A DNA stretch of 5,086 bases from Planctomycetaceae bacterium (GCA_002702965.1 PADE01000187.1:1-5086); one strand, 5' to 3'. Shown: positions 1 to 5,086, counted from the first letter of the stretch. Numbers and translations: made by a program. The notes: a model not told the origin generated them from the letters alone.

Positions 1-72
1 TCTTCAGCCGGTGCCTCTTCAGCCGGTGCCTCTTCAGCCGGTGCCTCTTCAGCCGGTGCCTCTTCAGCCGGT
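1..72. repeat. Perfect 15-bp tandem repeat, about 4.8 copies, inside the lipoprotein gene
   Basis: The unit tcttcagccggtgcc occurs four times without a single mismatch at 1-60, and 61-72 is a fifth copy of 12 bases. Read on the minus strand each unit encodes A-P-A-E-E, so gain or loss of a unit keeps the frame. The array touches the window edge, so the real copy number is unknown. The lack of even synonymous differences suggests recent expansion or slippage rather than an old protein repeat. Confidence 0.95.
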
Positions 73-242
73 TTGTCGCCGCCAGGTGCTCCCGGAGGAG
101 CCTTTGTTCCCGCGGCTCCCATCATCGCCTCACCGGTTGCCCCGCTGTCCGATGGCGGGGGAGCCTGACTCCCCGCATCACCACAGCCCGCCAGGAAAAC
201 GACAGAAGCCAACACAGGAATCATGATCAACGAGAGTTTCAT
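1..242 (-). CDS. Lipoprotein with PAEEA tandem-repeat tail (3' end outside window)
   Basis: This is the 5' part of an unrecognised gene, read on the minus strand from an ATG at 242-240 and open to the left edge (80 complete codons). The N-terminus is a textbook lipoprotein signal: MK, a hydrophobic stretch at residues 3-18, then lipobox LAGC with Cys20 as the lipidated residue. Gly21-Asp22 follow, so the mature protein is probably membrane-anchored on the outer face of the inner membrane or in the outer membrane. Residues 21-56 are low complexity (Gly, Ala, Pro, Ser). From residue 57 the protein is a run of PAEEA units, an acidic, Pro-rich and probably disordered linker. AGGG at 250-253 lies 7 nt before the ATG and supports this start. 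A sigma70-like promoter lies at 323-350. No functional domain is visible in the part seen; one may lie beyond the edge. Function unknown. Confidence 0.82.
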   Translation of the reverse strand, partial: MKLSLIMIPVLASVVFLAGCGDAGSQAPPPSDSGATGEAMMGAAGTKAPPGAPGGDKPAEEAPAEEAPAEEAPAEEAPAE

Positions 243-249
243 CGAACCA

Positions 250-253
250 CCCT
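250..253 (-). promoter_or_regulatory. Ribosome binding site of the lipoprotein gene
   Basis: On the minus strand AGGG, within AAAGGGTGG (255-247), lies 7 nt before the ATG at 242-240. It decides the start in favour of the Met that precedes the signal peptide. Confidence 0.6.
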
Positions 254-322
254 TTCGATCCATAGTGGGGACCAAAAATGACACCGGACGCGTCGTGCAT
301 CCCGGTTCTCAGCGCACAGTTG

Positions 323-350
323 ATTATCCCGAATAGGACGTCGGTGGCAA
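323..350 (-). promoter_or_regulatory. Sigma70-like promoter for the lipoprotein gene
   Basis: On the minus strand TTGCCA (350-345, 5/6 to TTGACA) is separated by 16 nt from GATAAT (328-323, 5/6 to TATAAT). Transcription would start near 316 and give a leader of about 74 nt before the ATG at 242. Position and orientation fit the lipoprotein gene. This is a consensus match only. Confidence 0.55.
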
Positions 351-473
351 GTAACACGGTAGGTCTGCGCCTCCCCCAAGATCGGCCATCGCCGCTCACT
401 AGGGTGGACACCCTCCTGCGACAGCCGCGGGGGTTCAGGTGGCGAGGATTTACGGCCACCCGGACGATCCATC

Positions 474-502
474 TTGAGCGCAGCGAGGGCGGCTGGTCTA
501 AT
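474..502 (+). promoter_or_regulatory. Sigma70-like promoter for the DUF1501 gene
   Basis: TTGAGC (474-479, 4/6 to TTGACA) and TCTAAT (497-502, 5/6 to TATAAT) are separated by exactly 17 nt. Transcription would begin near 509, about 34 nt before the ATG at 543. If real, this rules out the in-frame upstream starts at 474 (TTG) and 501 (ATG), because they lie within the promoter itself. This is a consensus match only. Confidence 0.5.
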
Positions 503-532
503 GGAGTATCGAACTGGCTTGTGGCCTTCTGT

Positions 533-536
533 GGAG
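533..536 (+). promoter_or_regulatory. Ribosome binding site of the DUF1501 gene
   Basis: GGAG ends 6 nt before the ATG at 543, a suitable Shine-Dalgarno spacing. It supports the start that places the double-arginine motif at residues 4-5. Confidence 0.55.
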
Positions 537-542
537 ACGCTC

Positions 543-1916
543 ATGATCGCTCGCCGCGCCCTGTTACAGATCGGTGGTTCCAGTTTTCTCGGGGTGGGAT
601 TGTCCCGCCTCCTCGAGCAACAGGCGATCGGCTCGTCGTCAGAGCGGCGCGTCAAGTCGGTGGTCCTGGTATTCCTGACCGGGGGTGGACCCCATATCGA
701 CATGTTCGACCCCAAACCGGATTCAGCCGAAATCAAAGGCGACTACTCGCCGATCGACACCGCAGTCGCGGGAATCCAGTTCACCGACCGCATGCCGCAA
801 ATGGCGGCGCGGGTCGGGAAAATGGCCGTTCTGCGATCGATGTCGCACGGAGACAACCGCCACCTGTCCGGATCCCACAATACACTGACCGGCGCGGTGC
901 AGCCGTTTCGCGGATCATCGAACGAGGACAAATCACTCAACCGGGCCGATTGGCCGTCATACGGCGCGGCGCTGTCACACCTGGCACCGCGCGCCGATGG
1001 TCTCCCCAGCCAGGTCACGCTGCCCAACCCGCTGATCGAAGGGGTACTCGTCTGGCCCGGACAGCACGCTGGATTCCTGGGCCCGCAACACGATCCGTTC
1101 GTGCTCCAGTACGCACCCAACAACGACGGCTACAAGGGCAACCCCGTGTTCAAACCGATCAAGGCGGTCTCACTCATCGGTGACCTCGATTCCGACCGCC
1201 TGCAGCAGCAGCGACACTTGTTGACGCAAATCCAGAGCGAGCAGGCGGCGCTCAATGCCTCTCCGTCGGGAAAGAAGTACACCTCCCAGCAGGACCGCGC
1301 CTACTCGATGCTGACCTCGTCGCGGCTAACCAACGCGCTCGATATCACCCGTGAGACAGACCCGATGCGGGACCGGTACGGGCGCCATTACTACGGGCAG
1401 ACGTTGCTGTTGGCGCGCCGCCTCGTCGAGTTGGAAATGCCCGTCATCCAGTGCAACATGGGGCGCGTGCAAACGTGGGACACACACGTCGACCACTTTG
1501 GGCGCCTGAAAAACATGCTCCCGTACCTCGACACGGGGGTCAGCGCGCTGTTGGACGATCTCGACGAACGGGGACTGCTCGACCAGACGCTGGTCGTCTG
1601 CGTCGGAGAATTCGGCCGGACCCCCACCATTTCGCCGTTGGCGGGCCAGACGAAACCAGGCCGTCACCACTGGGCCCACGGGTACACGGCCATCCTGGCG
1701 GGTGGCGGTGTTCGCGGGGGGCAGGTAATCGGCAAGACCGATCGCAAAGGCGCCTACCCGGTGACGACACCCTACCACCCGAATGACCTGGGGGCCACGA
1801 TCTACAACGCGTTGGGGATCGACATCTCCGCCATGGTCCCAGATCGCTTGGACCGCCCGCGTCGGCTCAACGAAGGCCAAGTGATCGACGCGCTCTACAG
1901 CGGCGTCTCGGGTTGA
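543..1916 (+). CDS. DUF1501 domain-containing protein (secreted, Tat-type N-terminus)
   Basis: The product is 457 residues, near the usual size for the family. Residues 1-24 resemble the twin-arginine-like leader of DUF1501 proteins: Arg4-Arg5, then LLQIGGSSFLGVGLSRLL, suggesting export to the periplasm. Family hallmarks follow in order: GGGPHIDMFDPKPD (47-60), a His-rich SMSHGDNRHLSGSHN (99-113), WPSYGAAL (137-144), GFLGPQHDPF (177-186), WDTH (312-315), GEFGRTP (355-361), GRHHW (373-377), AGGGVRGGQVIG (386-397) and PNDLGAT (413-419). The conserved His, Asp and Glu are consistent with a metal-dependent, alkaline-phosphatase/sulfatase-like fold, but no DUF1501 reaction is assigned here. DUF1501 genes of Planctomycetes usually lie next to a DUF1549/DUF1553 cytochrome-type gene; none is in this window. 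The frame is open upstream to a TTG at 474, but promoter, RBS and leader motif favour 543. An opposite-strand gene follows at the 3' end. Confidence 0.93.
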   Translation: MIARRALLQIGGSSFLGVGLSRLLEQQAIGSSSERRVKSVVLVFLTGGGPHIDMFDPKPDSAEIKGDYSPIDTAVAGIQFTDRMPQMAARVGKMAVLRSMSHGDNRHLSGSHNTLTGAVQPFRGSSNEDKSLNRADWPSYGAALSHLAPRADGLPSQVTLPNPLIEGVLVWPGQHAGFLGPQHDPFVLQYAPNNDGYKGNPVFKPIKAVSLIGDLDSDRLQQQRHLLTQIQSEQAALNASPSGKKYTSQQDRAYSMLTSSRLTNALDITRETDPMRDRYGRHYYGQTLLLARRLVELEMPVIQCNMGRVQTWDTHVDHFGRLKNMLPYLDTGVSALLDDLDERGLLDQTLVVCVGEFGRTPTISPLAGQTKPGRHHWAHGYTAILAGGGVRGGQVIGKTDRKGAYPVTTPYHPNDLGATIYNALGIDISAMVPDRLDRPRRLNEGQVIDALYSGVSG

Positions 1917-2004
1917 GGGGCGCGACCCGCGGTCACCTAGGGGCTGTGCTCCGTCGCCTCGCCAATCGTTGCGGTCAACGCCGATCGCCGGAATTCGACG
2001 GCGG

Positions 2005-2967
2005 CTAACGGGCAGCGGAGAGGTCCTGCCAATCCCCCACCGGCAGCTCACGGTACATTTGGTAGAACGCCGCGATTCGTGTTGCATCGGCCGAATCGTC
2101 ATGCACGATCAACCGGATCCCATACTCGATCTGTTCGCCAACCCGCAACACGCACTGCTGGCTCTGCAGAGGATTCACATCAATCGTCCCCCACGGGTGA
2201 ACGCGCCAGGGGCCGGCGCGGGCGTCAGCAGAGGGAAAACAGGCCAGACCGGCCACGCGGTTGCGGGTGACCTGACCGCAAACGTGCACCCATTCGCTGT
2301 GCGCACCGTCGATGGCCGCCACACCCTGGCGTCGCTGTGCGTCGGTCAGCGTTGCGCCGCCGCTGGGGCGCAACGCCTCCACCAGTCGAATCCCAAAATA
2401 CGCGTGTCGAGTCGGGCCAATTCGCAAATCCCACTTGGCCGGTCGTAGTCGAGAGCGCACGTCGATCGTATGCGCGAGGTCCCCGGGTTGGACGTCGATC
2501 GCTCGGCTTTCGCGCGCGATCGGCCTGCCGTCGGGCGCTCCCCACTCCGCTGGACCGCGCCATTCGATGTCCTGAACGACCCGCAAATGCTCCTCACCCC
2601 GCCTTTGCCAATCCTGCGCGTGCACGATCATCCGCCCGGGGGACCGGCCCTGAAACGTCTCCTGAACATAGAAATTGTAGTTCGCCGTCTCCGTCTGGCG
2701 ATCGGCATACGGCAGCAAGCAGTCGACGTGATCGGCGCCGATCCACACCGAGTTGTGGTGCGGGTGGTCGACCGGAGACTCCTCGGTCAGTGGGACGCCC
2801 GAGGGCGTGTAGAGCGGAAACAAATAGGCGCGAAAGGCGTTTTCACTGAGCCCCAGCACGGTCCGTCCACGCCACCGTACGTAATGACGGCTCGATTTGT
2901 AGTACGCGCCAGCCGGTAGATCGATCTGTTCGGCTTCCACCTTGAAATCAGACATGTTCTCTATCAT
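2005..2967 (-). CDS. PmoA-like / DUF6807 family protein
   Basis: The product is 320 residues. It matches the family named after methane oxygenase PmoA (now DUF6807), which despite the name is not a membrane methane monooxygenase: there is no transmembrane segment here. Visible signatures are AYLFPLYTPSGVPLTE (47-62), VDHPHHNSVWIG (66-77, with His68, His70, His71), GPTRHAYFGIRL (184-195), WVHVCG (226-231) and HPWGTIDVNPL (257-267). No signal peptide is visible, so it is probably cytoplasmic, unlike many planctomycete relatives with leaders. The family is often near sugar-metabolism or oxidoreductase genes; its reaction is not established to my knowledge. The start is uncertain: Met1 at 2967 has no Shine-Dalgarno, while Met5 at 2955 is preceded closely by AGAG and gives a natural-looking MSDFKVEA. 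Both starts lie in an inverted repeat. The gene diverges from the SDR gene and converges on the DUF1501 gene. Confidence 0.88.
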   Translation of the reverse strand: MIENMSDFKVEAEQIDLPAGAYYKSSRHYVRWRGRTVLGLSENAFRAYLFPLYTPSGVPLTEESPVDHPHHNSVWIGADHVDCLLPYADRQTETANYNFYVQETFQGRSPGRMIVHAQDWQRRGEEHLRVVQDIEWRGPAEWGAPDGRPIARESRAIDVQPGDLAHTIDVRSRLRPAKWDLRIGPTRHAYFGIRLVEALRPSGGATLTDAQRRQGVAAIDGAHSEWVHVCGQVTRNRVAGLACFPSADARAGPWRVHPWGTIDVNPLQSQQCVLRVGEQIEYGIRLIVHDDSADATRIAAFYQMYRELPVGDWQDLSAAR

Positions 2968-2974
2968 AGAACAT
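2954..2974. repeat. Inverted repeat over the start codons of the PmoA-like gene
   Basis: The site is ATGTTCT, 7 nt, AGAACAT: perfect 7-bp arms. In the mRNA (minus strand) the Met1 codon (2967-2965) would begin the 7-nt loop and the Met5 codon (2955-2953) would overlap the end of the 3' arm. It could be a DNA operator or an RNA hairpin that limits initiation. Arms of this size arise by chance about once or twice per 5 kb, so only its position makes it notable. Confidence 0.35.
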
Positions 2975-3174
2975 CGACTGCCCGGATCGACAGCGGGAGC
3001 CCTCGGCCCGGGCGGGGCCTGCGGGCACTGGCGAGACCGCTAATTGTTTCAATAATGGTCTGCAGCAACACGTGTTTCGCGGCAACCCGTCTCCGGTCGG
3101 TCACTCCGAGCAAACGCCGGTCGCCGCGGCTCATACCGTCACCACCTCGCGAAGAACACAGGGACGCATGGCAG

Positions 3175-3933
3175 ATGGAAGCAGTCGTCAAGGTAGCCGT
3201 CATTACCGGGGCCGGTTCGGGTGTAGGTCGTCACTCGGCGCTGGCATTACTCGATCTCGATTTCCAGATCGTACTCGCGGGTCGGCGACCCCAGGCGCTC
3301 GAGGAAACGGCCGCCTTGGCGGGTGATCGCCGCGATCGAATGCGCACCGTGGTCACCGACGTCTCTGACCCGGATTCGGTGAGCAACCTGTTTCGTGAAA
3401 CGAAAGCCGCTTTTGGACGTCTCGACCTGCTGTTCAACAACGCCGGAACCGGGGCCCCCGTGGGCCCCCTGGAAGATCTCGAGCTCAGTGAATGGCAGCG
3501 CGTGCTCGACGTCAATCTGACCGGCGCCTTCCTGTGCACGCAGCACGCGCTCAAACTCATGAAGTCACAAACGCCCAAGGGGGGCCGGATCATCAACAAT
3601 GGCTCGGTCTCGGCGCAGGTACCCCGTCCCCAAGCGGTCTCCTACACCGCCAGCAAATTCGGTCTCACCGGCCTCACGCAGACCACGGCGTTGGAGGGTC
3701 GCGCCGACAGTATTGCCTGTGGGCAAATCGATATAGGCAACGCGGATACCGACATGGGTGGACACGTCGCTCGCGGAATGCTGCAAGCCAATGGATCGAT
3801 CGCTCCCGAGAGCACCATGCACGTTGACAATGTCGCCCGGGGGGTGGCCTATATGGCCAGCCTACCCCTGGATGCAAACGTCCTCTCACTCACCGTGATG
3901 GCCAACCAGATGCCCTTGGTGGGACGCGGCTGA
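3175..3933 (+). CDS. SDR family NAD(P)-dependent oxidoreductase
   Basis: This is a 252-residue classical short-chain dehydrogenase/reductase, the standard length. Features in order: Rossmann glycine motif TGAGSGVG (11-18); AGRR (35-38) after the second strand, where Arg37-Arg38 suggest NADP(H) preference; Asp62 in TDV; NNAG (88-91); Asn114 in DVNLTG; and the catalytic set Ser144, Tyr157, Lys161 (YTASK) with the usual spacings. All catalytic residues are present, so the enzyme should be active. The tail, with CGQIDIGNADTDM (182-194) and a C-terminus near NQMPLVGRG, resembles a coherent bacterial SDR subgroup of unknown substrate; the alcohol/ketone substrate cannot be read from sequence. The frame is open upstream to an ATG at 3055, but those 40 residues are Arg/Pro-rich and unlike any SDR. 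The ATG at 3175 puts the first beta strand at residue 5, with weak GGGA (3161-3164) 10 nt upstream. A convergent TPR gene follows after 45 nt. Confidence 0.93.
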   Translation: MEAVVKVAVITGAGSGVGRHSALALLDLDFQIVLAGRRPQALEETAALAGDRRDRMRTVVTDVSDPDSVSNLFRETKAAFGRLDLLFNNAGTGAPVGPLEDLELSEWQRVLDVNLTGAFLCTQHALKLMKSQTPKGGRIINNGSVSAQVPRPQAVSYTASKFGLTGLTQTTALEGRADSIACGQIDIGNADTDMGGHVARGMLQANGSIAPESTMHVDNVARGVAYMASLPLDANVLSLTVMANQMPLVGRG

Positions 3934-3978
3934 TGTCAGACCAGCCCGGCTGTTACCCCCACCTGGCTGCACAACCGA

Positions 3979-4602
3979 TCACCGCTGGGAAGCCTCTCGC
4001 AACATCCGCGCCCGCTCCAGGTCGGCGGCAGCCTCCTGTTCCTGGCCCCGTTTACGAAACAGCAGACCCCGATTGTGGTAGGCCTCAACACGATCACCGT
4101 CGAGGGCAATCGCATGATCGAAATCGGCCATTGCCCGGTCCTCCTGGCCCAGCAACCCAAACGCGATCCCGCGACTGTTATACGCGGCCGCGTAGTCCGA
4201 TTTGTGCCGTATCGCCGACGTAAAATCCTGGATCGCTTGGTCGTACTCGCTTGATCGGGCGTGCGCCAGCCCGCGATTGTGGTAGGCACCGGCCGGCGCC
4301 GCGGCGAGCCCAATCACCCGCGTCCAGTCTGCGATGGCCAGTTCCGGACGGCCCTGGGCGAGATAGACGGCCGCGCGATTGTTGTACGCCTTCGCATAGT
4401 CGGGCGCCAGGGCAATTGCCTCGCTGTAGGCGACCAGCGCCGGCTCGTCCTGGCCGGCGCGCCGCAGGGCATTCCCTTGGTTGAATTTCTCGGCCGCCTG
4501 CTGCCGCGGCGTCGGGCCACAACCCGTGCCCACAAGCAGGCATAGCGTAGACACCCAGAGGCCCCGCTTCAGCCCGACCGTTGGAACGTACAGACGATGC
4601 AT
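3979..4602 (-). CDS. TPR-repeat lipoprotein (five tetratricopeptide repeats)
   Basis: The product is 207 residues read from the ATG at 4602-4600. Residues 1-28 look like a lipoprotein signal: basic n-region to Arg13, hydrophobic core 15-24, Cys28 in VGTGC. The lipobox is imperfect, with Gly25 at -3 where Leu/Val is usual, so a non-lipidated secreted or anchored form is possible. Residues 37-206 form five back-to-back 34-residue TPRs (about 37-70, 71-104, 105-138, 139-172, 173-206). Repeats 2 to 5 begin with AYNNRA, AYHNRG, AYNSRG and AYHNRG and carry the expected Gly/Ala and AIxDF-type positions. TPRs make protein-binding superhelices; there is no catalytic domain, so a scaffold role at the cell envelope is inferred. 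The partner is unknown. The frame stays open to 4800, but the extra 66 residues are His/Arg/Gly-rich non-coding-like sequence preceding the signal peptide, so 4602 is preferred. There is no clear Shine-Dalgarno. It diverges from the DUF971 gene. Confidence 0.88.
   Translation of the reverse strand: MHRLYVPTVGLKRGLWVSTLCLLVGTGCGPTPRQQAAEKFNQGNALRRAGQDEPALVAYSEAIALAPDYAKAYNNRAAVYLAQGRPELAIADWTRVIGLAAAPAGAYHNRGLAHARSSEYDQAIQDFTSAIRHKSDYAAAYNSRGIAFGLLGQEDRAMADFDHAIALDGDRVEAYHNRGLLFRKRGQEQEAAADLERARMLREASQR
3985..4494 (-). repeat. 102-bp tandem repeat encoding the TPR units
   Basis: The five TPR units are in exact 102-bp register. The codons for A-Y-H-N-R lie in cgattgtggtaggc, identical at 4070-4083 and 4274-4287 (204 bp apart), with variants at 4172-4185 and 4376-4389. 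Unlike the 15-bp array at the left edge, these copies have diverged widely, as expected of old internal duplication. Confidence 0.8.
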
Positions 4603-4648
4603 GCCGATGGTCCGCTGACGTGTGGGGTTGTGTCCACCACATCCCTGG

Positions 4649-4658
4649 CGCCATTGTA
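4649..4658 (-). promoter_or_regulatory. Candidate -10 region of the TPR gene (TACAATGGCG)
   Basis: On the minus strand TACAAT (4658-4653, 5/6 to TATAAT) would give a start near 4646 and a leader of about 44 nt. No good -35 hexamer stands 16-18 nt upstream. The ten bases TACAATGGCG recur on the plus strand at 4814-4823 ahead of the divergent gene. Confidence 0.35.
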
Positions 4659-4722
4659 ACGCGAACCGACGATGGCCGCCGATCAGACATCGCCTCCACC
4701 CGCGATTGCGGCGGTCACCCCC

Positions 4723-4738
4723 GGACTGCGCGCAGTCC
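4723..4738. promoter_or_regulatory. Perfect 16-bp palindrome, candidate operator between the TPR and DUF971 genes
   Basis: GGACTGCGCGCAGTCC is its own reverse complement, with 8-bp arms and no spacer. A palindrome this long is expected by chance less than 0.1 times in 5 kb. Its centre (4730.5) is within about 6 bp of the midpoint of the two candidate -10 elements (4653-4658 and 4814-4819), as for a shared operator of a dimeric regulator. It has no U-tract on either strand, so it is not a typical intrinsic terminator. The regulator is unknown. Confidence 0.45.
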
Positions 4739-4813
4739 CCACCGCGTCCGATCGGGTGGCACGCGCCGCTTTGATGCCGTAACGCTGCGGTCCCAGTCAC
4801 GATTCGACTGCAC

Positions 4814-4823
4814 TACAATGGCG
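4814..4823 (+). promoter_or_regulatory. Candidate -10 region of the DUF971 gene (TACAATGGCG)
   Basis: TACAAT (4814-4819, 5/6 to TATAAT) would give a start near 4826 and a leader of about 40 nt to the ATG at 4866. The best -35 at proper spacing is poor (GTCCCA at 4790-4795, 3/6). The element also contains the in-frame ATG at 4818, which could not be transcribed if this is the -10. Confidence 0.35.
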
Positions 4824-4865
4824 TGCAATGGACCCGACTCCAACCACCCATTGAACGCGCCCAGA

Positions 4866-5086
4866 ATGTCCACGCCGACTCACATCAATCAGCTTACCGA
4901 ACAGGGTTGCCTGGAAATCGTCTGGGCCGATCGCACCGTGCGTTTCCCTTTTCGCTTCGTCAGAGAACAGTGTCCGTGCGCTCAATGCGTACATGAAATC
5001 ACGGGAGAGCGGATCCTCGATCCGGCTTCGATTCCCGCTGATCTATCTGTACGCGACCTGCAACTGGTCGGCAATTACGCGCTCAA
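4866..5086 (+). CDS. DUF971 / GBBH-like N-terminal domain protein (3' end outside window)
   Basis: This is the 5' part of a gene (73 complete codons) running off the right edge. The sequence matches the DUF971 domain, also called the gamma-butyrobetaine hydroxylase-like N-terminal domain: LEIVWADRTVRFPFRFVREQCPCAQC (16-41, shown in part by key residues Trp20, Asp22 and the Cys cluster), then VHEITGERILDP (42-53) and LQLVGNYAL (65-73). Cys36, Cys38 and Cys41 have the C-x-C-x2-C spacing of the zinc ligands in human gamma-butyrobetaine hydroxylase. The fourth ligand, a His in the conserved DGH-type segment, would lie just past the window end. In bacteria this domain is usually a stand-alone protein of about 100-120 residues, or fused to Mrp-type ATPases; which applies cannot be told here. 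An in-frame ATG at 4818 would add 16 unconserved-looking residues; 4866 is preferred because 4818 lies in the putative -10. Neither start has a clear Shine-Dalgarno. Confidence 0.85.
   Translation, partial: MSTPTHINQLTEQGCLEIVWADRTVRFPFRFVREQCPCAQCVHEITGERILDPASIPADLSVRDLQLVGNYAL

Noticed and set aside
1..72. CRISPR-like or intergenic satellite interpretation of the 15-bp repeats.
   Set aside because: There are no spacers, and the repeat is in frame within a gene with a clear lipoprotein signal and ribosome binding site.
401..414. Inverted repeat AGGGTG-GA-CACCCT between the divergent lipoprotein and DUF1501 promoters.
   Set aside because: Six-bp arms with a 2-nt spacer have a fair chance of arising at random, and it stands well away from both promoters' core elements. 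Not strong enough to call an operator.
474..542. Upstream in-frame starts of the DUF1501 gene (TTG 474, ATG 501, GTG 531).
   Set aside because: The first two fall inside the predicted promoter, and the added residues push the double-arginine leader away from the N-terminus. A good GGAG precedes 543.
278..1183. Plus-strand 301-residue ORF and the minus-strand 165-residue ORF at 239-736.
   Set aside because: Both are Arg/Pro-rich out-of-frame or antisense readings of the DUF1501 gene and its leader region, with no family resemblance. Long spurious ORFs are expected at this GC content.
1917..2004. Possible bidirectional terminator: CGCCG (1986-1990) with CGGCG (1999-2003), and GACC-CGC-GGTC (1924-1934).
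   Set aside because: Stems are short and no T-run follows on either strand, so neither is a convincing intrinsic terminator.
1326..2102. Minus-strand 258-residue ORF.
   Set aside because: It is antisense to the DUF1501 gene and overlaps the end of the PmoA-like gene in another frame. Both of those have clear family motifs; this one has none.
3067..3076. Palindrome AACACGTGTT between the PmoA-like and SDR genes.
   Set aside because: A 10-bp perfect palindrome is expected several times in 5 kb by chance.
3055..3174. 40-residue N-terminal extension of the SDR from the ATG at 3055.
   Set aside because: Arg/Pro/Ser-rich and unlike SDR N-termini; the conserved fold begins right after the ATG at 3175, giving the standard 252-residue length.
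2964..3203. Minus-strand 79-residue ORF ending in an ATGA overlap with the upstream start of the PmoA-like gene, suggestive of translational coupling.
   Set aside because: Composition is Arg/Gly-rich with no recognisable domain, there is no ribosome binding site, and it overlaps the 5' end of the SDR gene on the other strand. The 4-base overlap is most likely chance.
3942..3952. Hairpin CAGC-CCG-GCTG after the SDR stop codon as a terminator.
   Set aside because: Only a 4-bp stem, followed by a C-rich stretch instead of T's.
3933..4223. ORF whose ATG overlaps the SDR stop codon (TGATG), resembling a coupled downstream gene.
   Set aside because: Its frame is antisense to the TPR repeats, and its Pro/Arg-rich product is their mirror image rather than a protein of its own.
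4603..4800. 66-residue N-terminal extension of the TPR protein from 4800.
   Set aside because: It would bury a signal peptide internally, its composition is non-coding-like, and it crosses the palindrome and the putative -10.

Overview
The window looks like ordinary chromosomal DNA from a high-GC member of the Planctomycetes or a close relative in the PVC group. This is inferred from gene content: a DUF1501 secreted protein with a twin-arginine-type N-terminus, a PmoA-like/DUF6807 protein, a lipoprotein with a repeated PAEEA tail, a TPR lipoprotein and a DUF971 protein. No marker gene (rRNA, ribosomal protein) is present, so the placement is moderate confidence.

Layout, left to right: (1) 1-242, minus strand: 5' part of a lipoprotein gene running off the left edge, with a perfect 15-bp tandem repeat in its coding sequence. 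(2) 243-542: divergent intergenic region with one good sigma70-like promoter for each flanking gene. (3) 543-1916, plus: DUF1501 protein. (4) 1917-2004: short convergent gap without a convincing terminator. (5) 2005-2967, minus: PmoA-like/DUF6807 protein. (6) 2968-3174: divergent gap. (7) 3175-3933, plus: short-chain dehydrogenase/reductase (SDR). (8) 3979-4602, minus: small lipoprotein with five tandem TPR repeats. (9) 4603-4865: divergent regulatory region with a perfect 16-bp palindrome midway between two -10-like elements that share a 10-mer. (10) 4866-5086, plus: 5' part of a DUF971 gene running off the right edge.

The six genes alternate in strand (- + - + - +), so none is in an operon with a neighbour inside the window and each should have its own promoter. 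There is therefore little basis for calling them one pathway. The PmoA-like protein and the SDR are divergent neighbours and could share control, but a joint role is only a guess. I found no CRISPR array, tRNA, rRNA, transposase, integrase, toxin-antitoxin or defence gene, and no convincing novel multi-gene system. The most useful second-look items are the regulatory architecture at 4603-4865, the perfect tandem repeat at the left edge and the DUF1501 gene without its usual partner.
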